A DNA stretch of 64,000 bases from Antitrichia curtipendula (lineage: Eukaryota > Streptophyta > Bryopsida > Hypnales > Leucodontaceae): contig OX579637.1 in the NCBI GenBank assembly GCA_951230915.1, forward strand, positions 35,650,001-35,714,000, in the 5' to 3' direction. The notes below the pieces were generated by a model. That model did no database searches, was not told the DNA's origin, and was given only the letters and a program-made list of their open reading frames with translations. How positions within the stretch are numbered: the stretch's first letter is position 1; each line of letters begins with the position of its first letter. A program made the position numbers and the translations under genes. Positions 1 through 8,727 of this stretch are shown here, piece by piece.

Positions 1-740
1 CAGTAGTGATATAACCCCGATTTTCTCCACACAAACTGAAATACCTCAGATGGAATAGTACAGTAGCCGATATTCATCAGTCTACAGATGTATGCTGAAT
101 GTCTGAGCACTTGTGACTCACTTGTCTACAGTCCTGTCATTCCACTGGATGTAGTGTGAAATGACAATGTTTCTTGTGTTACCACTCCATCGGGGGATCT
201 CCTGCTTAGATAAAAATGGTCTCCTTCTTCCCGAGAGGAAGTGCTTGTTTGATAATTCTGAAGTGATGTTTGAGACTTCCAGTGAATTTCAAGTTTTCTT
301 CCATTAATGTATCTATGAATTGCACTGTCTACAGCACATGAATCAAACTGTAGCGCTTCAACACAAAGATTGTCAATGAAGCTGCCGCATATTCGACAAC
401 CTTGTCAGGGGATCTCACGATGCATTCGTTTCAAACAGAACGGTGAGTGAGGTATTAATATAGGGCTCGGAGCCGTATTTGCTTGAACTAGTTGTCATCG
501 TGGGATCTCTCGATAGGTTCGGGGACGTGAGCTGTAAACGAGATGCTGAAATTATGGAAACTTGGTCCACAGATCTCCCAATCCAGACACGTGAACTCTG
601 ACATAGTCAACTACGGAACAGTAATTTACAAATTTTCTAGCATTTCCAAGCACACGAAGAAGCACTCTTCAAAAGACTTATGAGTGCAGAAATTGAGGTA
701 GATCGGGGGATTTCACCATCTCTTTAATTCTGGACTATTG

Positions 741-770
741 AAAGTCCAAAAGTAGTTAAATATGGCATAC
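741..770. repeat. 30-bp dispersed repeat, identical to 33821-33850
   Basis: The 30 bases beginning AAAGTCCAAAAGTAG occur twice in the window without a mismatch, 33 kb apart and in the same orientation, and the flanks diverge at once. This is probably the conserved core of an old dispersed repeat. Confidence 0.75.
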
Positions 771-837
771 TTTAAATGTAAATATCTTACAATGAACATG
801 GTAAAACATTTTTCAATTTCTTCTATACATTCATATA

Positions 838-997
838 CTACTATTAAAAGATCCTACGGTATGATTACTTAGATATGCCGGGAAAAAAAAATTAAAGTTG
901 TCAACACCTTCGCCACCTTGCAATAGAAGTGGTAGTTTTGAGTGATCTTTTTGAAAATAAGGTCTTTGAACTCCAGTGGTTAACTTACGTTTTCTAG
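838..997 (+). repeat. Diverged copy of the repeat at 27510-27640
   Basis: Both copies share, in order, AGATCCTACGGT, a CTTAGATATG or GTTAGATATGAC block, TTGCAATAGAA, TGGYAGTTTT and a terminal GGTTAAC. The second copy ends at the candidate right terminus of the piggyBac unit. This one may therefore be a fragment of the same element family, but the similarity is partial and judged by eye. Confidence 0.5.
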
Positions 998-2320
998 CAA
1001 TACTAAGTTATAAGATTTGAATCCAAATAATAAAGAACTGAATTTAGAGCAGCGTGTAGGAAAATAAAATTAATTTGTGCAATTTTTTTTTTTAAGCTCA
1101 AAATTATTTTTAAGTTGAAGTACATACGAGCTTGAAATTTTTTTAATACTTATATTAGCAAGATAGAATTAAAACTCACTAATTCCTAAGGTAGCAAGCA
1201 AAAAAATGATTGTCCAAAAACCAAGATCCTCCATATCTTTCACATCATTTAATATCAAAATAGAATTAATCAAAAAATTTCATGTAGCAAAGAATATAAT
1301 GTATGAGAAAATCTATTTGAAACAAGAAAGAAAATTAATATCTATTACTCTATTAGTGTCTAGTCTCATTTGTTCTTAAATTCTTTGGCATAAGTCTTAC
1401 TTCTTTAGGACTTATTCAAATTAAAAAAATATAATCCTAAAAAGATGATACATTCAGATATTCTTCAAGAAAGTTTCAAGATATATTTACAAAATTGAAA
1501 GCACATGTATTTGGAATTTTGCACAGAATCCTTTTTATCCATCAAGAGACTAACGTTCTTTTATGGGTTATCATCCTTTTTTTTTTTTTTCTAATTTGGA
1601 AATTTTCAAATAAAAGAGCAAAAGACAAGTTAGACCAATTCATAAGCTTTTCCTTCCTTCAAGGTCCGCAAAATAAAACTCCTTATTTTAACTTTCATCG
1701 GTGTCATTTGGAATTCCGCAGTTCAAATTTTCTTCAATCTGTATCCAGCTATCAATGTAAACAATCTAAAAATAGTAATTAATTTCTTTTGTTAATTTTT
1801 TTATTTGCTCTCCAATTGCACAGCAAATCCTTGAAAATCTGCTCTAACGTCTACAATACTTTTGGAGACATGAAACAAGCTTTCACAGCTACATTATGGG
1901 GGGTGCCATCATTCTTGTAATATTCATGCCAAAATTTCAAATTACTGTATCAATGGATCATGAAAGAATTATCAGAAAGACCAAACTAGGCTCCATAGTC
2001 CTTCAAGGTTTACAATTCATATCTATAAAAGTTATCTTCATTTTGTTATCAAAATTCTTTTTTAACACAAACATTACAACTCAAGTTTCATAGATCCTTT
2101 GAAATTTAGAGCTCTACAGTTCTCATAAAATGTCTTCACCCCCATATAGGGCAACATGCCAATTAAGAAGTTTTCATACACACGCCGTAAAAAAAAAATA
2201 TAAACACTTTTGAATGAGAAAATATTATATTTATTTATTTACTCAAGGTAACTGATAGTCTAACATCCAAAACAGGGGTGGGCAAAATGTAAAATTCCCA
2301 CTCTGCTCCTATGAATACCA

Positions 2321-2769
2321 CTAAGTGCTAAAAAAAAAGTCGCTTTCAATGGAACCCGGCCCCATTGCGTCCACCTCTGCCTCTATTTTTCCTATGATAC
2401 TGATCTGAAACTTCCGCCATTCCTTGTGAAAACGAAATTCAGATTCCAAATGACACAGCGATTCTTGTACCGCCATTGCATTCATGGAATGTAGCTTCAC
2501 CAATGAACGAAGCCTTGCCACTTCTTCAGTACTGGTACTTGGCTCATGTTCAACAGCGGTGATGCAATATTCTTTTTTTTTTTTCTTTATTGCTACATTG
2601 AGGTCTCGCCTTTCATTCTCATAAATCCAACGTTCATGTTCCAGGAGATCGCGCTTTGTTGCCATACCACATACTCATCCATGTAGTGCACCTTTCCACT
2701 TTTACGCTGCCTGAAATAAAAATCGCGATGTTTTTTCAAATCCTTCAAGTACTTGTCGTTTTCTTTGAT
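2321..2769 (-). pseudogene. Unrecognised gene relic, charged and helical
   Basis: A 114-codon frame (2321-2665) reads as a charged, helix-prone protein with a run of five lysines and a Glu/Arg-rich stretch. The neighbouring frame (2593-2769) contains a basic segment (YLKDLKKHRDFYF) fused directly to the end of the gypsy RNase H fragment, in place of the usual PGKxNxxxDxLSR tail. This suggests a junction between an old gypsy fragment and another gene or element, followed by a frameshift near 2665. I do not recognise the family. Confidence 0.3.
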
Positions 2770-3229
2770 GCTTTTCGTTACTATTATTTCGTAGTTAAAC
2801 TCTTGAAGCAATAGTACCCACCTTGCGATTCTTCCGGATAGGTCCGGCTTGTTTACCAAATACTTGAGTGAATCGTGATCCGTATGGAACACGATTCGGT
2901 ACCCGAGCAGGTAATGCCGGAATTTCTTGCATGCATACACAACCGCCAAGGCTTCTCTTTCCGTAGTGGTGTACTTCCTTTCTGGAAGACTCATTTGTCT
3001 GCTCGAGTAATAGATAGGGCATTCTCTTTGGCTTTGGTCGTATTGCCAAAGAATAGCTCCTAAACACCATCCGGAAGCATCTAAGGTGACGTGGAACTCC
3101 TTCTGCCAATTGGGGGAGGACAGAATTGGGGCTTTTGCCAAAGCCGCCTTCAAACTTTCAAAGGCCTCTTGTCGTTCCGGATTCCAGATGAATTCCGTCT
3201 CCTTCTTCAACAGTTCTGTAGGTGGAGTT
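2770..3229 (-). pseudogene. Ty3/gypsy reverse transcriptase end plus RNase H fragment
   Basis: This is the end of a reverse transcriptase and most of an RNase H from a second gypsy element, on the opposite strand to the large element beside it. It begins with TELLKKETEFIW, equivalent to TELLKKDTDFLW of the large element, and continues through FHVTLDASGWCLGAILWQYD, the YSSRQMSLPERKYTTTEREAL block and HTDHDSLKYLVNKPDLSGR. Two RNase H acidic residues (in TLDAS and TEREAL) and the HTDHDSL motif are visible. The fragment is cut at 3229 exactly where the 5' LTR begins, and its missing upstream part is not found beyond 19107. It is a dead remnant. Protein identity to the large element is obvious by eye but clearly below 100%. 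Confidence 0.9.
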
Positions 3230-3501
3230 TGTCGCAGTCCGAATTTTTGGTTTTCAGTTGTTTATCTAGAAAACGGAACGGAAACTATCGATTACTATGT
3301 AGGTTTTGTCTAGAAACAGCAGAGGACGGAAAATTAGGAAAGACATTGAAATAGTGGAGTAGTTCGAACAAATCCAATCCTAGTGGTGACACCCAGGAAC
3401 CGGATTGGAATCAGATTCTTGGCCGGAAGTAGCAGTGGACCGGATTGGGGTTAGAGAACCAGATTAGGGTTAGACCGGATTGGTGGGACCGGACCGGTAA
3501 A

Positions 3502-3542
3502 CGTCATCATGACGGCTTTTAGATCAGGAGAGACTATAAAAG
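3502..3542 (+). promoter_or_regulatory. LTR promoter: inverted TGACG pair and TATA box
   Basis: CGTCATCATGACG (3502-3514) is an inverted pair of TGACG words, the core recognised by plant TGA-type bZIP factors. TATAAAAG follows at 3535-3542. Both are retained in the 3' LTR (TATA 12827-12834) and in the inverted solo LTR (17327-17334). Transcription would start about 30 bases downstream, some 240 bases ahead of the LTR reading frame. The factor assignment is inference. Confidence 0.6.
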
Positions 3543-3808
3543 GCCAGCACCTCCTCAGTCGCACTCCTTTTTCCAAACTCCGTTTGGTGAGAGTGTTTTG
3601 TCGCGCTCCTCGTGTTTCGGCGCTGTGTGAGTGTTTGCGTGTGTGTGTGAGTGTGCGAGTGTTAGAGGTGTGTTGCAGGGTAGGTTTCCGGTTGCATACC
3701 GATCGCTGTGCAGGATTCCGGTTGAGATCGGAGAGAGAACGTGAGAACGGGACGTGCGGCTAGGACTGTGTGAGGTAGAATCGGAAAGGACTGTCTTAGA
3801 TCTAGTCT

Positions 3809-5450
3809 GTGTCCATGCCGCAGCTTAGGCGGAACAGACCAGGCCCATCCACGTCGTCGGCTCCGGTCAAACTCCGGAAGGTCGTTCCGGTTCTCCCTTC
3901 GATAGAGGAGGAGATGGAGATGCTCCGGTTGGATCTCAACCGGATGGGGTGCCAGGGTTTGCTCGACAAACCCTGGGGTTTTAAGGACAAGCGGATGGTG
4001 AAGGAGATCCAGGGGAAGTGGACGAACCAGTTCGACAACACAATCCGCTGTGTTCCACATCAATGGACGGAAGAGATCTGGAGGGAGGTTTATAAGTTCC
4101 GGGCAGGAGGCCACCGGATGGCAAACCGGAAGGACGAGTACGTCCGGGGCAAGTTCCGAGGAGCGGTCAACCCCAAGGACGGATACGCAGTGGAAGACTG
4201 CATCGACGACCGGCACCGGAAACTGTTACAGTTCCTGATCCCGATCCTCCATCCGGAGAAGCCGACAAGGGTGACAATCACCCTCGGCAACACTATTTTC
4301 GGTGCCCTGAGCGGTGACCGGAAAGCGGACTAGGCCCGGATCATGTTCGATCTGGTGGCCCAGTTGGCGACAAGGGTCGGAAGGAGTAGGCCGACACCCG
4401 TGTGTCCCTACCTTTTCCACCTCTATGAGCAACACCAGCTCCTGTTGGACTCAGAAGAGAAGGAGTGGAAGGCCCAGGAAAATCTCCTGAAATACGGAGA
4501 ATCGGAAACGGACGAGGAGGAAGAGGAAACCGGATCCGAGACCGAAGAAGAAGAAGAAGATGAAGAAGAGGCGGAGAGGCAGACCAAGCGGCACAAGACG
4601 ACGTCTCCGACCGGAAGAGGATCTCCACTCGGTGATAAGGGTTTAGGAGAAGACACCGGAAGGGGAGAAGGTAGGCTGTTCGAAGAAGGGATCGGTCGAC
4701 CCGTTCGAGAAGTTGGTGAAGACCCTCTGCGACATCCGCGCGGACTGGGAGGCGAAGAGAATCGCCCTAATCCAGATCGGAGGGTTGGTGCAGGCAACAC
4801 CGGATAGCAAGTTGCCAGGGAAGGTAGCGGAGTGCATCACCAATCCGGTCGAGATCCGGAAGCAGGAAGCAGAGATCCGTCGACTTCAAGAGGAGGTCGA
4901 CATGTTGAAGGCGGAAGTGGCCACCTTCAAGGAAGACATGGCCGCCACCCGGATAATGGCGGACGAGACGCAAAAGGTGGCGGAATCGGTAAAGGCGACT
5001 TTCGGAGAGCCCGGAAGCGTGGCAGTCAGGGCCAGACTCTTCGACGAGAAGGTCTTGGAGGAGAAGAAACTATCCGGTACTCGGATAGTCCGGATCTTGA
5101 CTGACTTCTCCGAGCAGGTGGAGAAGAATTTGGTCTTAGCACGAGGAGCGGCGGACCGGATGGAGGAGTGTACACAAAAGCTGACCGGATCGATGAGGGT
5201 CCACCTATCGGACATCTCCGTGCCGGAATCGTTTCCGGAAGTGCCAGACCCAAGGGAAAGAAGGGACCAGACTCTGTAGTCAAAGCCGAGTCAGCCTTTC
5301 CAGACCGCGCCGATCAACATCGAAGACTCTCCCGGTTCTGACATGCCAAATCCGATGGCCGGAGAGCGGAATAGGAACTTGGAAGAAGTCTTCGAGCAAT
5401 TGGAGGCGGAGCCCAAGAGTCCTTCGTTGGGGCGCGGGATAGCGATGTAG
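3809..5450 (+). pseudogene. LTR-encoded protein, 5' LTR copy (broken)
   Basis: A reading frame of about 545 codons lying wholly inside the LTR, downstream of its promoter. It starts at MSMPQLRRNRPG (3809; a second ATG follows two codons later). Residues about 30-175 form a globular region with PWGFKDKRMVKEIQ, CIDDRHRKLLQFLIPILHPE and TLGNTIFGAL. A TAG at 4331 interrupts it, then comes a Glu-rich acidic stretch (about 4500-4590), a frameshift near 4690, a coiled coil (EIRKQEAEIRRLQEEVDML) and a tail ending GRGIAM at 5450. In this copy a further TAG (5277) replaces a CAG still present in the 3' LTR. The diverged solo LTR at 47638-51108 carries a homologue at the same position. The globular part recalls the class often labelled 'putative plant transposon protein'. 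Its role is unknown. Confidence 0.8.
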
Positions 5451-6642
5451 AATAAGTTAGGAAAGATAGGATAGGAACGGATCCGGATTAGTAATCCGAT
5501 CCGGTAGTGTTAGGAGGACCGAAAGTTAGGATCCGGATTTAGGTTGACTTTTAACGGCTCTTTTTGCCTTTTGTTATTTTTGGAAGTTCTCAAAGTGTAT
5601 ATAATTCAGTCCTTGTGCTGAGGACTGAGAGTCTTTCCCTCTGCATCTTTCTTTGTGTTTTCTCCTTGTGCTTCTTTGTTGTACGATCTCCCATATCTTG
5701 GCAGGATTGTGCGTGGGGGAGTTCGGAAGGCGCGAGCGGATGCGATGGGATTTCTCCCCTTGGTGTTTTCTTGGTTCTAAGTGCATGTGAGCGGATAGGA
5801 TAGAGTTGGGAATGAACTTCAGTGCCTCAGCGCGTCTAGAGTTTGAGATTCCGGGTGAGAAAGCCGTTGTTAGGCTAGGCGGATAGGGAGGGAGTCCTTA
5901 GTCGCGCTAGAACTCCTGGGTGAGAAATCCGGTTGAGTGTCCGATCTCCTGTGAGGTCTCGCCATCTTAGCGGTAACCGGAAGAATTCTAGTTGACGTTG
6001 AAATGGACGGGTGCACTTGTAACCGCCTTAGCTTCGCACGGAATAAGATGACATCAGGGTCGTTGTAGTATTGAGAGGATCGTACGGGGGGTCTTTGTGT
6101 GACCAGTGGACCGGATTGCAATCTGAATTGCTATGAAGGACCAAATCGGATCCGTACTAGCCTAGGAAGGAAGAGATTTGGAAAATGGGTCTTCAGCCAC
6201 TATAAGTCACGGAAGGTGTGGTGGGCCTACCACTCTCAAAAGCAAGCGGCGAACCCTCTGATGGCTAAACAAAGGTAAAACCAAACCGGATAAGAGAGGA
6301 AATGGTTGTGAGTTGTCTAGAGCGGATTGGCCTAGACGGATACCCGGACCGGAAGAGATAGGGTCCTTGGGTTGTGTTGGATTCGATAATCAGAAGACTA
6401 GCTGGAATCGGAAGATAGAAAGAATCCGGTCCTTTGTTTTCTGGTTGTTTGAACTTCCGGTCATAGAAAGAGGACCGGAAAAGATGGATATTACTACTGA
6501 CTTGGCTTAGTTCGTTAATAAGGCTAGATACTTCATAGAATCTTGTGGGTTCGATCTTTAGAGTCACTTTGTTATGCTTTAGAGTGGTTTTTGGGAGTAT
6601 AACATGGGAATTGCTTATCCTGTGCTACGACATACAAAAATC

Positions 6643-6660
6643 TGGCGCCGCTGCCGGGGA
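6643..6660 (+). other. Primer binding site, tRNA-Asp type
   Basis: TGGCGCCGCTGCCGGGGA starts ten bases after the 5' LTR. It is complementary to the 3' end of plant tRNA-Asp apart from one base (CGCTGCC where CGTTGCC is usual). This site primes minus-strand DNA synthesis and fixes the orientation of the element as plus. Confidence 0.9.
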
Positions 6661-6774
6661 TTCTAAAGCTGTCAGCTTTATTACGGAGCCGAGTAGTTGA
6701 GTCAGTACGTGTTTCTAGAATTTTGTTTACTTTTCTGTGACTGAGTTGGATTGCCGGGACCGGGAATTTAACTC

Positions 6775-8727
6775 ATGAGAAGAGAAACAAGGGATAGAAA
6801 AAGGTCCGAGCGTTTGAAGAGAACTCAGCTCACGGAAGAATCTTCTAGTTCAGGTCCTACTCATCCGGACAATACGGATCCGGAGGACCAACTTATTTTT
6901 GTACCTGTACCAGGTGTAGAAAGTGAAAGACCACGATCGGAACATACGTCTCCACCTAGCAGTGAACCGGAACCGGAAGAAGAAGCTCCGGTGTTAGAAG
7001 AAGAAGACAATATGAGCCGGTTGAGGTACAAGCGTTTCAAGGGTGATGGAAGTCAGGACGCGGATGACTGGCTTTGCGAGTTTGAGTCGACCGCGGTTGC
7101 CAATCAAGAGAACAAGGCAGCCCAGCGGCGAATCTTCCAAGGATTGCTGAAAGGAGAAGCTCTCAAATGGTATCAGGATGTTCCGGACCGGATCCGGAAT
7201 AACTGGGAACAGCTGAGAACGGATTTCGTGCAGGCTTTCCAGGAGATCGGCGGCGAAGCTCGAGCTCAGGGACGGTTGAGTAAGCTGACGATGATGTCAT
7301 CCGAATCCGTGCGCAAGTATGGACAGAGGGTGAAAGCTCTGATCCAGAAACTGACGACTGAGATTGCTCCCAGTTTGCAAATAGAATGGTACGTTGCCGG
7401 ACTACCGGAATCGATGGGATTCCTTATCCGTCAAACGCGACCACGGACACTTCGAGATGCCATGGACGCTGCAACCAATTATGAGAATTCTGCGCAGTCG
7501 CTCCGGAAGTCTTTGAAGAGAAGCGAGAAGCGGGAGAAGGGGAAAAGTAAGAAGAGTAACCGGAAGTCGAGACATCGAAAGAAGGTACCGGAATCGGAAA
7601 GTAGTTCCGAGAGTTCGGAATCGGAAGTTTTCGATTCAAGTTCGTCGAGTTCAAGTGAGGAGCGGAGTGCTTCACCTCCCCGACGTTCTTATCGGTCAAG
7701 AGATTCTCGGGACAAGACCGTTGTGAAGGTCAAGACAGAAGATCCAGATTCAAAGAAAATGATGAAGAATATTCAAGAGTCTTTGGAGGCGATCAAGGTC
7801 AATCTCGCGGAGAACCGGAAACCAAGACAAATTGTTTCGACTTCCCGATCGAATGTCTGGTGTGGAAGATGTGGAGAACCGGGTCACTATCCGAGTGAAT
7901 GCCAGCGGGCAGCACAAAAGCAAGTTCACTATGTTTATCCGGAGGAGGAGATCTACTACACCATGGCGAATGAAGAAGAGGAGGAAGTGTACCAAGTTCA
8001 GCCGACGTACGGGAGAGGAAAAGGAATTACGGCTCCAATCCGGTCCAACATGTTGAACCGGAACTTTCTACCCGGACCTAGTCAAGGGATGATGATGCAA
8101 CAGCCTATACGAGCCCTTGGCTATCCGGATAGACAAGGCGTGATTTGTTACGGTTGTGGAGAACCGGGACACTATGCAACCAACTGTCCTAATAGGGGAC
8201 CAGGGTAGGGTGCTCTGCGGACCCTTCCGTGCCAAAACTGCCACGAGTACGGACACCAAGAGGATCAGTGTCCGAAGCCGGTGCAGCCCAGACCAGTTTA
8301 CAAGCAAGTACAGATTCTTCCAAGGGAGCAGACCGCACTCAACTACGGTCACTCTGCCGGAACGGAGAATCCGGAAAAGTGACGGTGTGAGGTGGAGCTG
8401 CCAGTGAAGACTGAGAGTTTGGTAAATTGGGTATCCACCCGCAGTTCCACCCGAGGACAGACAGAGCGGTCTGTTCGCAGTAGGAGGAAGAAGTCAAGGA
8501 GGAAACCAGAATCGAGTAGTGATTCCGATCGAATTCTTGAAGACCGAAGAGCGGAACCGGAGAAAGTTCACGTTGAGGAAGGGGTGGATCGGAACCGGAT
8601 CCCAATAGATATAAGTGCAGAAATTCGGACGGAAATATCTGGACCGGATATACTGCCACACCGGAAGAAGGTTAGTTTCAACGACACCCCGATGATTATT
8701 GAACCGGATGTCGGTGCACATGACTAA
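6775..8727 (+). pseudogene. gag: Gag polyprotein with three zinc knuckles, two in-frame stops
   Basis: The structural protein that would package element RNA. The open part is 477 codons from ATG 6775. Residues about 80-200 match the plant retrotransposon gag domain (DDWLCEFES, LLKGEALKWYQDV, SVRKYGQRVKALIQKL). A Lys/Arg/Ser-rich linker (about 245-310) follows, then CCHC knuckles CGRCGEPGHYPSEC (residue 363 on) and CYGCGEPGHYATNC (residue 458 on). The frame then meets TAG (8206-8208), but the same frame continues with a third knuckle, CQNCHEYGHQEDQC at 8230, a TGA at 8380-8382 and about 110 more codons to 8727. Both stops are explained by one C-to-T change each (CAG, CGA). Pol follows in the +1 frame, overlapping at 8699-8727. 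Confidence 0.9.

Larger units (their letters stand above)
1..2320. other. AT-rich stretch without a recognisable gene
   Basis: I found no coding region I can support; the short open frames here have no recognisable motifs. The first 700 bases carry several GGATCTC-type words that recall the tandem repeat near 33.3-33.8 kb. Bases 741-770 are identical to 33821-33850. Bases about 840-995 are a diverged copy of about 27510-27640. Confidence 0.6.
3230..6632 (+). repeat. 5' LTR (3.4 kb) of the gypsy element
   Basis: It begins TGTCGCAGTCCGAA and ends GTGCTACGACA, ten bases before the primer site. The same sequence recurs as the split 3' LTR and as the inverted solo LTR at 14462-17639. A TATA box lies only about 305 bases from the start, so U3 is short and roughly 3.1 kb of R plus U5 lies downstream. 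That downstream part contains the LTR-encoded reading frame (3809-5450), followed by about 1.2 kb without a clear frame. The stretch near 3365-3420 has several changes not seen in the other two copies. Confidence 0.95.

Noticed and set aside
3225..3229. A target duplication for the outer element
   Set aside because: GAGTT on the left does not match TAGTG on the right, and shifting the boundaries by a few bases does not help.
3662..4216. A 184-codon antisense frame in the LTR, present in all three copies
   Set aside because: It is the mirror of the real LTR frame; its persistence follows from the copies being nearly identical, and it is not open in the second LTR family.
4423..4800. Ser-rich minus-strand frames in the LTR (also 13715-14092 and 16069-16446)
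   Set aside because: The Ser run is the antisense of the Glu-rich GAR/GAG repeats of the plus-strand protein.
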